A stretch of 64,000 nt of DNA. Source: Populus alba (lineage: Eukaryota > Streptophyta > Magnoliopsida > Malpighiales > Salicaceae). Below, in pieces: positions 1 to 10,900 of this stretch. The notes beneath the pieces were generated by a model. It was not told the DNA's origin, did no database searches, and saw only the letters and a program-made list of their open reading frames with translations. The translations under genes and the position numbers were made by a program. The stretch is taken from NCBI RefSeq assembly GCF_005239225.2, contig NC_133302.1, positions 15,727,357 through 15,791,356 on the forward strand, in the 5' to 3' direction. The stretch's first letter is position 1, and every line of letters starts with the position of its first letter.

Positions 1-317
1 TTATCTTTCTCATTCATTCGATTTTTTCACAAATGTATCTGGGCTGCTTTTTTTTTTCTTCTTTTCACAAGTCTTGTGATAGATAGGATAGACATCCAAA
101 CGAACTTCTTTGAGTAAAACAAGGAATCCCTTTTGAAAGTTGGAATGATTAACAATTATAAGACTTTAGAATACCTTTTTGTCTTTTTTTTTTTTAATTG
201 ACCAAGTCATTTAGTAAAATTAGGAAGACGGCGCGTCGGAAATGGTCGGGATAGCTCAGCAGGTAGAGCAGAGGACTGAAAATCCTCGTTTCACCAATTC
301 AAATCTGGTTCCTGACA
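1..317 (+). other. Nuclear plastid insertion (NUPT): trnL-trnF spacer plus trnF
   Basis: The stretch before the tRNA reads like the plastid trnL-trnF intergenic spacer. It has the inverted motif cacaagtcttgtgat (67-81), the 'tttgagtaaaacaaggaatccc' type block (about 110-131) and the 'accaagtcatttagtaaaat' type block just before trnF. Order and spacing match the spacer as I know it, and the sequence then runs into plastid-type tRNA-Phe. The surroundings are ordinary AT-rich nuclear DNA with nuclear genes, so this is a plastid fragment in the nucleus rather than plastid DNA. It has diverged from typical plastid sequence by several substitutions and indels. The left end lies outside the window and the right end is not clear. 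Confidence 0.75.
245..317 (+). tRNA. trnF-GAA: Plastid-derived tRNA-Phe (GAA), probably a relic
   Basis: A 73-nt cloverleaf can be drawn. The acceptor stem starts GTCGGGA and ends TCCTGAC. The D-arm contains TAGCTCAGCAGGTAGAGCA. The anticodon arm GAGGA-CTGAAAA-TCCTC carries anticodon GAA. The T-arm loop is TTCAAAT. It differs from the usual plastid trnF at a few sites, one of which puts an A-C mismatch next to the T-loop (ACCAA against CTGGT). Sitting in a plastid fragment in nuclear DNA, it is probably not a working nuclear tRNA gene, although its internal promoter boxes are largely kept. Confidence 0.7.
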
Positions 318-734
318 CATGATGAATTTGTCATGGATATGACACATCATCATTTAGCTATTGCATTTCTTTCACAACATGTTAGTATTAAATAAAAAAA
401 TACTCATGATCTTTTAATTACACAAAATATCCATGTAAATTTCATTATTGAAATTCATAGTAATATGATTCTAGAGCTAGAAATCCCTTAGCTTTCTTTA
501 TAAATTAATTAATTAATTAAGTGCATATATATAGACGCACACAGAGTAGCATATACACAAAGCATTCTCCTCAAGTTGGGAAAAGGCAAATCTCCCTTTC
601 TCTCAGTAGCTAACATGGCGGATTCCAGGCAGCCACTTCTCTCTCCAAGAGGGAACCAAAACGAAAGTGATGACCAACTCCTGTCACTTTCCAGATCAAT
701 CACAAACAATTCATTGCCGATAAAAATTGAAGTT

Positions 735-1075
735 AGCCATAAAACATAAAATAGAAGATTTCATTCATTTGTCTTTCCAATAAAATATTTGATGTCGATC
801 CTAAAAAATATAATATTTTATTGATTTTGACCTTATAAAGAGAAATTAGACACTAATCTCTAAAAACAAAAGATTTTATTAATTTATGATTTTTTTTTTA
901 AAAAACTAACATTTATCCCTAAAATAGGATATTTTGTTGGGACTTTGAACAAAAAAATATTTTATGTTAATATTTAAAACAAGAGATTTCATTAATTTAT
1001 AGTTTTGAATAAAAAGCTTTGATGTTAATCATTAAAATAAGAGATTTTGTTAGTTTAGGGTTTTAAAACAGGTAT
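735..1075. repeat. Degenerate tandem repeat, about 57-bp unit, about 6 units
   Basis: A motif of the form 'atc-ctaaaa-aaagatttt-tt-atttatg-tttt' recurs at about 737, 797, 856, 911, 969 and 1026, a spacing near 57 bp. The units are strongly diverged. The rest of 318-1515 is AT-rich with no coding signal that I can see. Confidence 0.5.
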
Positions 1076-1515
1076 TAGCCCTTATATAAATGATAAAAAT
1101 TAAGCTTTTGGTCTTATTTTTTTTAATATGTCTAAAATAGAGCCTAAGGGGCTGCCCACTAATACTCATTGGGCTCATGTGAGGTCAAGTAGACCTAGCT
1201 TGGGTCCTTTTAAATTCTAGAAAATTTCAATATTCATGCATTTTTAATACATTCACAACATAATGAAAATATGTTTTCATTCAAATTTGCCTTTATAATT
1301 CTAATAACTTTTTCGCTTCAACAAATAAATAATACACTCGCTTATGTTTTATTTAAATTTCTTAGAAAATATTTTTTTTAATTAATAATTATTTTTTTAA
1401 TTAATAAGATTGTTGTAATTTATCTGTAAATGTTTTCCTTCTATACTTTATATAAATAAATTGTATTTTTATGATATATTGTTTAATCAAATTATTTTAT
1501 ATAATTGATTCTGCA

Positions 1516-3165
1516 CTGCTCCATTATACAATTTACTTGAGGAAAAGGATAGCGAGGAGGGAAATCGGTATGATACCTCACAGGGACTGGACACTAACAT
1601 GCATGCATTATCTCTGAATTAACGCCAGGAGATGTTCTTCATCTTCCTCCTTCCAAAAAATAAGAATAAAAAATTTCAGTGAAGCATCATTCAGTTGTTA
1701 TCAGAAATTCAAGTATTCACCAGTGAACAAAAACAAATATCTAATTAATTGTTTATTTCATAGTTTTTTTTAGGGAGTATTTAAAAGCATGGTAGCGGGT
1801 GCTTTTCAAAGTTTTTTTTATTTAAAAATACATCAAATATATATTTTTTAAAAAATATTTTTGACATCAATACATCAAAATAAATTAAAAGCATAGCAAA
1901 ATATTAATTTGAATTAAAACAATAACAAAATATTAAATTTTTTTAAAAATACTTTTAAAAAAATAATAATAAACATACCTTTAATAACATACATTTGGTA
2001 ATTGATTTAGCTATGATATCATAGTGTAGAGTTTATCTGCTGGTAGGCTTTTTGTTATTGATTGATTTTTAAAATAGTTTTGATTTAAAAATATATTAAA
2101 ATAATTATTTTTATTTTTTAAAATGTATTTCTAATATCAATACATTATAAATAATAAATTTATTATATCCTGAAATTTTTTATCGTTACATTATGTAATC
2201 TATGTGAGGAGAAAAGAGCGAGAACTAGGAAATCGGTAGCGTACCTCATCGGGACCAGACAGTGATGTGTCTGCAGTTTTAGCCAAATATCTGTATAAGG
2301 CCTGGCAATATTGAGATTCCGGTGAGACGTCATTCAATTTGTTTTTAAAAATTCAAGTAATCATCGGTTAACATAATGAAAATAAATATCTAATATTAAT
2401 AATTTATTTCATAGTTTTTTGTTTGACACAAAGGCATCAGTATTGACCGGACTCATTAATAGTCCGAGGATCGTACATTGTAAGAAAACTTTGGTGGAGT
2501 GCCTATCCACTAAAAAATAAAAATAAAAAGTCTTCATTTAATTACATAATAACACATGGCACGTATATAAAAGTAATTAGAAGATCTTAATATGAGAATT
2601 TACATATATAAATAATTTAATGTATATATTTATAATTTTATCAATCAAACATATTTTGTATAGTCTTGTATTTTCTAATATTAATTTTGTGAGATACTTG
2701 TATGTATTTCAGGATCTCTCACTAATAATAAAAAAATAAAATCTAATTACTCTTAGGAAAAAATTGTTGCCGCACTTGACAAATCATTCATGTATTTTTG
2801 TAAAATAGAGACTTGTGCTATATAAAAAGTAAAGAGACTATTCTATTATACAATCTACTTGTGAAAAGGGAAATTGGAATCGTACCTCGACAGGTTTTGA
2901 CATTGACATGTCTACAATACCTTTTGCGTATTTCTCTACGGCCAACTGATATTTTCGACTCTCATCCTTTTTATGAAAGAATTGCAAAATTCAATAAGTC
3001 ATCAATTAATAAAAGCAAATATCTGATATTAATCATTTATTCCCTAGTTTTCTTACACACAAAGACATCAATATTGACCACACTTATTAATGATTTGAGA
3101 GTAATATATAGTAATGGATTGAGCTATGATATCATAAGATAAAACTTTGATATGGTGCCTATTCA
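1516..3165. repeat. Tripled ~660-bp module (three diverged direct copies)
   Basis: Three blocks share an ordered set of motifs: 'acaatttacttgaggaaaag', 'ggaaatcggt...gtacctc', a 'gacactaacatg' type block, 'cattcaatt...aaattcaagtaatcatc', 'caaatatctaatattaat...tttatttcatagttttt', and 'gacatcaatattgacc...cttattaat'. They start at about 1525, 2190 and 2842. Copy 1 is split by an AT-rich insertion at 1771-1980; its tail resumes near 1996 with 'gatttagctatgatatcata', which matches the end of copy 3 near 3118. The 109-codon ORF inside copy 3 has no recognisable protein similarity. The origin of the module is unknown to me. Confidence 0.6.
1771..1980 (+). repeat. AT-rich interspersed repeat (MITE-like), family A
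   Basis: The sequence starts with 'gcatggtagcgggtgctttt' followed by a long A/T stretch containing 'gacatcaatacatcaaaata'. It shares this layout with the clearest copy at 55068-55272 and interrupts copy 1 of the tripled module. Family name unknown; the terminal structure and target duplication are not clean. Confidence 0.5.
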
Positions 3166-3204
3166 ATAATAATAAAAAAAAATTGAGATTCTTCCTATCT
3201 ATTT

Positions 3205-3355
3205 ATTTTTTTATTTTAAAAATATTTTTTTAAAAAATTAAATTTTTTGACGTGTTGATATAATAAATAAATTGAAAAAATAATATTATTCTAATATATT
3301 TTTAAATAAAAATATTTTAAAAATAACTGTTATGAATGCAATCGCTATGATACGT
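3205..3355 (-). repeat. AT-rich interspersed repeat, family A, partial
   Basis: The reverse complement carries the same order of motifs as the family A copy at 55068: 'gcgattgcattcataac', then 'ttatttaaaaatatatta', then 'tatatcaacacgtcaaaaaa'. Strongly diverged. Confidence 0.35.
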
Positions 3356-3502
3356 GCTTTTTTGTTTTTTTGTTTTTTTTCAATTAAAAACAGACTATTC
3401 ATGTCAGAAATAGAGAATTGATATGAATTTTGTTTCTGACAACAACTCGAGGTTTGTGAAGGAGGGAGAACAACCTTTTAAAAATCATCCAACCATTTCA
3501 AG

Positions 3503-5562
3503 TTAAAAGCATTTCACTGATAAAATGAAGAACACGGAATGGAGTCCACATCCAGCAATGTACTTGAGAGAGATTTTTGGAATACTTACCGATGAAAAAA
3601 ACTCCAATACACTGACTTCGTCACCGTCAAATCGCGTGAATTCATACTGTTCGCTCAAACCAAGATGTAGCATGAGAAGGAAGACATGGGTGAGTAACTC
3701 GCCACCTCTTCTCAGTTGATGAGTATGTTCTTTCCATGGACAATGAGCTGCTGCATAAGCAAGCATTTCTATCCAAACTTCATTTATAATCTCCCATCGC
3801 TTCTTGGATTCCGATGACTGCAATTGCCTGGCGAGCTTTTCCCCACCGATCACCACTGACTTTGCTATTTTCCAGAGACTTTGAAACGTTATATCATCAA
3901 GAGACAATTCGGAACGTAAAATTCCATCAACAACACCCTTCTTCGCCTGATCGCCTCTTGTTTTGTTCGGAATTAGACGCTGCAAGTCTTGCAAAGTATC
4001 TAGATATCCCTCGTCACCGATTCCCATAGAGAGCATATTTGGTCTCATCACCAACAGATACATCATGTATTCAGATAAACATCTGCTTGTTTCATATTCT
4101 TCATTGGGGACATTACTTGCAGCTTTATCACTAAGATAACAAATCTCTGTTGCGAGATGCCATACAAGAATGCTCCGACTGAATTCTACTTCAGTTGTGC
4201 ACCACATGTAGTTCTGTAACAGTCCCTTTCTTTCTAGCACACCATCTCCCCTCTGATCTGTTATTTTACCTCTGCGATTCTTATCAATTAAACAAAAATC
4301 TTCCTTCATATCCTCAGCTTTCTTTTGAAGATGTCTGAAAATAAAATGTTGTAGATCAACACTCATATCTACCCTATGCACAAAAATCTGCCTCATCTTT
4401 TCATTGATTCCCAGTGATTTCAAACATCCAAGTGGCGTGTTTTCAATGGAAGAGCTTATCAGGTTATACTGTGCAATGGATCTTGACCACCTCTTGCTCT
4501 TAGTTAGCTTCCTTATCGGAGAATAAAGAGCACTACTCAGGGCGTTCCCTCCTTCATCAGACAACCAGATCATTGTCCAGTCAGAGAAAACAAGGCATAT
4601 AAAAGCATAAAACTCGAGAAAAACAGCGGCTGCAAACAATAAATATGTGATTGTAGTGTCGATAGTTGAGTAGGCATGCTTGTCAATCAGGATTTGGAAG
4701 GAAATAAGCGCAGTAAATGTGAGCAGAAAACTAATAGAGCGAAGAATGATTCCGGCACGGGAGTAAATCAGGGGTGCTTTAGTGTAAAGCATGTCATATA
4801 TTAATCCAAGCTCAATCTCTACCACCTTGAAGGCGTTTTCTGCTGTATTTTTGGAAATCAGCACCTGGCTTTTTATTAGTGCAGGAATGCCAGGGACAAG
4901 ATCCTGCATCATAAACATGGATATACCCAAAAAAGTATAAGCTTGAAGAAGATATTTTCCCTCGAGAGCTTGATCACGTTCTTTTGTTAATGCCTTTAAT
5001 GGATAGAAAAGGCCGAAATTTTGAGAGAGTAGACTTTTTCAAGCCCTCAGAGCTTGAAGAATTGAGCACCCAAGTCCTCTCTGCGTACTTTATAATGCCA
5101 ACAATGAACATTGGGATTGCTATGAATGTGAGGATACCGCTACCCCAAGACCTTGAGAAGACATAAAAAGCCACTCCGACTTGGACTACAAGACCAAGTA
5201 AATGCCTTAACCACAACTCGTTGTCTTCAATTGAGTATGCAGTGATTGTGTCTGGGCCACCAAGGTGCAGGAGTAGAAAAGGTGCCCAAAATGCCTGGAT
5301 GGAATTGTTTGTTTTTTTTTGAACCGTCACCTGATGAATCTCCTTGGCTCCTGGCTAGATTACCCAATGCAACAGTTGCTACCATGTCTGCTGATAGATA
5401 TGCAGACCAAACGAGAATCCTGATCCAGCTTCTGGCAATGGTCTTTCGCTTAGAACCAAATATGATGAGGATGGTTTGTAGTGAGAGACTAAGCAAAACC
5501 ATTCCTCGAATCTCCCCTTCGTTCCACAAATTTATGACTTCTTCAGGCAAATTTTTAAGCAT
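3503..5562 (-). pseudogene. DUF4220/DUF594 family gene with two frameshifts
   Basis: The whole region encodes one plant DUF4220-DUF594 protein of about 686 codons without introns, in three frames. Part 1 (from 5562) has LRNLWNEGEIRG-like and WSAYLSADMVATVALGNL motifs. Part 2 holds FWAPFLLLHLGGPDTITAYS and ELWLRHLLGLVVQVGVAFYV. Part 3 (4930-3503 and a little upstream) holds LLQAYTFLGISMFMM, membrane segments near 4600-4750, and the C-terminal DUF594 signature with RRGGELLTHVFLLMLHLGL. The first frame change falls in a run of nine T (5312-5320). The second falls at about 4975-4985, where the reading continues as RDQALEGKYLLQAY after a one-base shift. The family is membrane-anchored, plant-specific and of unknown biochemical role. 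Everything else is well kept, so the break is recent or is a base-calling error; a homopolymer is involved at the first site. Confidence 0.8.
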
Positions 5563-7200
5563 TGTATCTTTTCCTCAACAGTGGAAACTAGCTCTCTCGA
5601 TGAACCCTAGAAGAAATTGTTTTGTAAGATGAAAAGTAAATATGGATATCTCTGAAAAAATCTCTTAAAAAGGACAGTGAAAAGACTCTTATGAGAGAAG
5701 AATTCTGAAGTAGATTTTGGATAAGGTATCATAAAATAGGAGTTGCTGCAAATTGTTGTTGCAGCATGCAAAGAAAAGGTATGGGATGCATTACAAATTA
5801 ATATATGGAAGTGAATTCTGGGATATATCTCCTTTAACTTAAAGCTTGCTTGACCAGCTTTTACAAACCATAGTTACATGTACAAGTAAGAATTTGGTAC
5901 TTGGCCCGGGTACAAAGCAATGAAGAGATGCTAAATAGTAATAAAGAGAATCTGTCAAGCAAAAGACTTTAAATTAGCTGCCTTTTCTCCTTTTCTTTCC
6001 CTGAAAGACAAGAGACATAGCTTTTTGGACACTTAAAGAAGGAATTCTGAATATCAATATGATGTTTGAGCACTGAAATCCCCGGCCCAAGGGTTGAATA
6101 CGAGACTACGTACCATTTACTGCTAATGAGTTTCTGCCTTGCATCAGTGGAATTTTGCATCTTAACCTAATGAACGATAGTCATCCTCTCAATGAATAAA
6201 ACAATGAGTTTATCTTTTCATTCTCAAGAGATTCTAGCTAGATAGGCAAAGGCTCTGCTGCTTTGCACATTTTCAGCGGGCAAGTGAAGATCTTCTTATG
6301 AGAAATTAATTGTAAAGCTCCTGCAATAAGCTTTTGCAAATCATCATATGTGACTAAAAATCTTAAAATTAGGTTGCTTTGATACAGAGCAAGCAAGAGA
6401 TGCTAAATGTTAAAGAGATATTCCAGCTTGCAAGGAATAAAAGATTTAAATTAGTTTTATTTTTATTTTCTCGGTGGACAGAGTTTGGTTTCCTTTTCTT
6501 GAACACTTAAAGGGGCATTGGGGCTGGGCACAAAACAAAGAAGAGATGCTAAAAAAATAAAGAACCAAGATTGCGAGGATTAAGAAACGTTAAATTAATT
6601 GCATTTTCTTTTCTTCATACACAGAGTTCGCATTCTGTCTTGGAGAAGGAACACTGAACATCAATGCAGTGATGAGTCGTATCTCTTGACTTCGTTTCTG
6701 AGAATTTGATGTTTGAGCACTGAACTCCCGAAAGGTTTGAATCTGTAGCTCACATTTACCCTTGGATTGGTGTGTTATCATTTATCAATACTGCAACCTC
6801 AAAACAGAGAAAATGTACCTGATACATGGGCAATGGAATCTCAATTCGACTACTGGCAATTCAAACCAGAAAACTAATGCAGGATATGAAGCCCCTGATA
6901 CATGGACAATGGAATCTGGTTCAATCATCAATAGTATTTCGTAAAAACATTTTCAAAACTATTCAACTCAAAAGGCACATTGAGAATTTTGCAAGAACCC
7001 ACCTGGTGAGGTGTAAGACTCCATCAATACTGGCTTGTATAACTCGGAATCCTTTGCCTGTACCATGTTTGAAGGCAACTCAAGAAAAGATGTTCCTGAT
7101 TAAAATTCCGCATCGGAAAGATTTCAAGAAGAGCTTCATGTCATGTCATGGAAACTTAATTGCATGAATACGATGAAGCACGCTTTGAAATTGAAACAAG
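5563..7200. repeat. Intergenic; three diverged copies of a ~200-bp local repeat
   Basis: Blocks at about 5915-6085, 6378-6515 and 6525-6750 share 'agagatgctaaa', an AAAGA run, 'taaattagctgccttttct' type motifs and 'gaacactgaa' or 'tttgagcactgaa'. Antisense ORFs in the first and third copies end in similar residues (KRQLI and KMQLI). A smaller direct repeat, 'cctgatacatgggcaatgga' (6818) and its near copy (6894), lies in 6815-6920. No protein family is recognised. The copies may be remains of a duplicated gene tail. Confidence 0.45.
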
Positions 7201-7797
7201 AATACTAGTTATGTATTTATCTACTATATATCTATCCAGATGTCTAGCAGATCCTTCAAGTATTTTTAAAACACAATACCAAACAAGTACTAAATCCTTC
7301 AATATTCTCTATAAAATAGTCATTTTCAATTAAAAGAAATAATAATATATCAGTCCAACATCTATAACAATTGTTTTCCTTGTTTTTATTCCTTAAATAA
7401 TTTTTATATACCAATATTTTTTCTGCTATCCAACCTCAAATTCTTAGCTCTATAGCTGGCAATATTACTCATTGAATGCCTAATCAATCTACCTGTACGT
7501 ACACTCATTTTTTTTTTTAAATAATAAATTAAAAATTGTCATTAACCAACATAAATTATAATTAAAGATCCAAAAGAAAAATAATTATAATAAATTTAAA
7601 GAAACTAAAACTTTATTTTAATTTTTTTTTTTTTTAAATAAAGAGAATAGGATTTTAATGACTCGTTGATAAATTGGACCACCTATGTACGATGTTTTCT
7701 TTTTTTCTTATAATCATGAAAGAAAAAAGGCTATCCATGCATGGTGATTAACTACGAAATATTATGGAGTAGAATTATAATAGCAATTGAAAGATTA
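7201..7797. other. Intergenic, nothing recognised
   Basis: AT-rich sequence with several poly-A and poly-T runs and no ORF or repeat that I can support. Confidence 0.5.
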
Positions 7798-8021
7798 GTG
7801 TTAAAAAACACAATCTCAAGTAAAAAAAATTTAAATTTGAAATTTATATATATTTATTTTACCTTGTGTTTAATTTTTATCAAATAAATAAAAATAGTGA
7901 GATTCGAACTTGTGATCACTTAGTTACTAAGACTTTGATACTATGTTAAATAACCGTCCCCACCCAATAATTTATGCTGTTAAATAAAATACTGAGATAT
8001 AATGTATTTTATTCTCTAACA
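7798..8021 (-). mobile_element. TRIM-like element, one LTR plus internal part (reverse orientation)
   Basis: The LTR-like segment is 7944-8021 (78 bp, TGTTA...TAACA). Directly beside it on the reverse strand lies 'tagtatcaaagtc' (7931-7943), resembling the initiator tRNA-Met primer site of plant retroelements. The internal part contains 'gtgatcacttag' and 'gagattcgaacttg', the reverse complement of the inner part of the element at 10901-11189. The second LTR is not seen, so this copy is truncated. Confidence 0.55.
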
Positions 8022-8463
8022 ATTAGGATTAAGATTAGGAGTGCTAGTGTGTGTGGCTTAATAATTAAGAAAATATAATTACTAATTATTATTAATTTAC
8101 TATAATTCGTTTATTGAAGGCCGATATAATTGGCATAGAATCCAAACAATAAATAGTATACGAGAGTTGCCTATTACCTTGCTGGGCAACTCTTGATCAG
8201 GATTTTCCTTTCTATAAAAGACCCAGTTTTTAAGGTAACTAATAACAAATCAATCACATGACCGTGTCTCAACTAAGAATCCGACAACATTAAACCAAGG
8301 AAATGAGATAATATGATAGCTTGATTTATGATCAACCGGTCCATAATGTTCCTGATACCCTAGTTTACTTAGATTGGATGGATACGATGTATAAGCAACG
8401 CATCCTTGTTTGATTAAGCAGAAAATACGGATTGTCATTTGCTCCTATCCTTGTTTCTGTGTG

Positions 8464-8470
8464 TATAAAA
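8464..8470 (+). promoter_or_regulatory. TATA box of the fructokinase gene
   Basis: TATAAAA lies 88 bp before the start codon, which leaves a leader of about 60 nt. The nearby context 'gtgtataaaagggtctctg' is a good plant core promoter. Upstream, 8022-8463 is AT-rich intergenic DNA. Confidence 0.6.
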
Positions 8471-8558
8471 GGGTCTCTGATTTGAGAGTTTATCAGTACT
8501 CGTTGCTATTATCCTTGTTTGAGAGAAAGTTTGTTCAAAATTAATTTAAGAGAAGAAG

Positions 8559-10651
8559 ATGACGACTAACCCTACCCCATTGATCGTCTCTTTTGGAGAG
8601 ATGCTCATTGATTTTGTGCCTGATGTTGCTGGAGTTTCATTGGCGGAGTCTGGTGGCTTCATCAAAGCACCTGGTGGCGCACCTGCTAATGTTGCTTGTG
8701 CCATCACCAAGCTTGGTGGAAAATCTGCCTTCATTGGCAAGGTAAATCTCTTGCTCCTACCTCGTTTGTGCACCGTGCAAGGCACTTACTTTTCACCATT
8801 TGTTTTGTTAGCCTTCAGATCGTGAGATTTGTACACGCTTTTTGCACATCTTCTTCTTCTTCAAAAAAAAAAAGAGATATGTTAAATAAAATGTAATGAT
8901 TTAATTTCATGCAAGAACATATGGATCTCAAAGAATAATAATAATAATGATGTACCAGTAATCATGATTATGTTTTTAATATGATAGGTTGGAGATGATG
9001 AGTTTGGCCACATGCTAGTTGACATCTTGAAGAAGAATGGTGTGAACAGTGAAGGAGTGTGCTATGATCCACATGCCAGAACTGCTCTGGCATTTGTGAC
9101 CCTGAAGAAAAATGGAGAGAGGGAGTTCATGTTCTATAGAAACCCTAGTGCTGATATGCTACTGCAGGAATCTGAGTTGAACATGGGTCTCCTCAAGCAG
9201 GCCAAGGTATTCCACTACGGATCTATAAGTTTGATATCTGAGCCATGCAGATCGGCTCACTTGACAGCCATGAAAGCCGCCAGGGAAGCTGGGACATTGC
9301 TTTCTTATGATCCAAATGTGAGGCTGCCTCTGTGGCCGTCTTCTGATGCTGCTAGAGATGGGATCAAGAGCATCTGGAATGAAGCTGATTTCATCAAGGT
9401 AAATCTACCTAAAATCGTTTCTCCAAATTATTAAATGTCACAGCTTAATTGAGTTATCTTTCAGTTTTACCAAAAAAAAAAAAAAAAAAAAAGTCTCATA
9501 GTGAGGAATTTTTTTGTTAAGAAAAACTGCCTGGGTAATTATGTTCTTAATAAAATCCAAAGCTACACACATTGTTGGACTGTATGTTATAAAAACCAGT
9601 CACAGCATAAAAACAAATTGGACCCAGATCCTCATTGTCCCAATTTTCTTTTGTGTCTTGAGCATGGGGTAGAAATCAAAGTCAACGACTTCGTGGTTTT
9701 TCAACCAAGGTATTGAATGGTTTGGATGGAGAAAATCAATTATATTCCCTTCATTAACTCAGATCCTGTTTATCCCAATTTTTCTATTTTAAACTTATGG
9801 ATTGAGACATTTCAATGTTTGAATCTCTATTCTATCTAATTATCTAGTTAAATTACAAAAATACTAAGCATAAGATTACAAGATAGTAATGACAGGTACA
9901 AATCTCAGAGTTTTTATTAGAGAATAATATTAAACAATGCTTGAGATTTTGTCTACTAACTTAAACCAAAGCTTCGCTTTTAATTCTTCTTTTTTCAAGT
10001 AATTGAATTGCTTGCTGTTACATGACGCAGGTTAGTGATGATGAGGTGGCATTCCTGACACAAGGGGATCCCCAGAAGGAAGATGTGGTTCTGTCCCTCT
10101 GGCATGATCGCCTCAAGCTACTGGTTGTCACCGATGGAGAAAAGGGTTGCAGATACTTTACTAAGGCACTGTTTTTGTCTACATTTTTTGCGCCTCATAA
10201 TTTCTTGAATGATTATAATTCATCACTATATTCTAAGGTATTTCCATTTTTGCCTCATTGTTTGATAATACGTTTTTTTGCAATGCGCAGAGTTTCAAAG
10301 GAAGAGTGCCTGGGTTTTCAGTGAAGGTAGTTGATACCACTGGAGCTGGTGATGCTTTTGTTGGTTCACTCCTCCTTTCTGTTGCCAAGGACACTTCAAT
10401 TTTTGATGTACTCTCTCTTTTCCTCCCCTCTTTTCGATTTTGCAACACTTTTCTCCTTTTCTTTTTGATTTGGAATTAATCTTGTAACTCAATTATCCTT
10501 GCATTTGGTATGGCAGAATGAAGAGAAACTGAGGGAGGCTTTGTCATTTTCAAATGCATGTGGAGCCATTTGCACCACTCAGAAAGGAGCAATTCCAGCC
10601 CTTCCTTCTGGTTCTGATGCTCTTGCACTTATGAAGTCCAAGGCCAACTAG
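8559..10651 (+). CDS. FRK: Fructokinase (pfkB family), five exons, 326 aa
   Basis: Cytosolic-type fructokinase: phosphorylates fructose to fructose-6-phosphate with ATP, linking sucrose breakdown to glycolysis and starch. Exons: 8559-8741, 8988-9398, 10031-10165, 10291-10407, 10517-10651; all junctions keep phase 0. The product starts [20 protein letters not shown]. PfkB signature 1 ([11 protein letters not shown]) is at residues 39-49 and signature 2 (DTTGAGDAF) at 258-266, the latter containing anion-hole glycines and catalytic Asp264. It ends MKSKAN. The length fits plant fructokinases (about 320-330 aa). No plastid transit peptide is visible, so the protein is probably cytosolic. Intron 3 appears to start with GC (AAG|GCACTG, 10163-10171) and to end ...GCGCAG; no nearby GT keeps the frame. 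Intron 2 carries a fragment of a TRIM-like LTR (9917-9967). A TATA box lies at 8464 and a poly-A signal at 10806. Confidence 0.93.
9917..9967 (+). repeat. TRIM-like LTR fragment in fructokinase intron 2
   Basis: 'ttagagaataatatt' followed by a 'cttgagattttgtctactaac' type block resembles the first two thirds of the 77-bp LTR at 10901. It is partial and sits in a 632-bp intron. Confidence 0.35.
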
Positions 10652-10805
10652 ATGTTACGTCCCTTGTTTTCTTGGGTCCAAAACTTTTGTCCAAGAGATG
10701 CACTTGGTGTATTTCTTCTTTTAATTTTCGATTTCTCCGCAACTGTAGATAATCCCTGTTGACAGTTTTGTCTACATCTTTAAAAGTTTATGGTATGCTG
10801 TTCTT

Positions 10806-10811
10806 AATAAA
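10806..10811 (+). terminator. Poly-A signal after the fructokinase gene
   Basis: AATAAA lies 155 bp after the stop codon, within a T-rich 3' region. Confidence 0.5.
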
Positions 10812-10900
10812 CAGTCATCGGCCAGATTTGTTTTGATTCACTAAATTGGCTATCCCTCCTCAACCACTCACTAGCAAAGTGCAAAGCTGAAATATTTTTT

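Noticed and set aside
2813..3142. 109-codon plus-strand ORF
   Set aside because: It lies wholly in the third copy of a non-coding repeat module, is not open in the other copies and has no recognisable domain.
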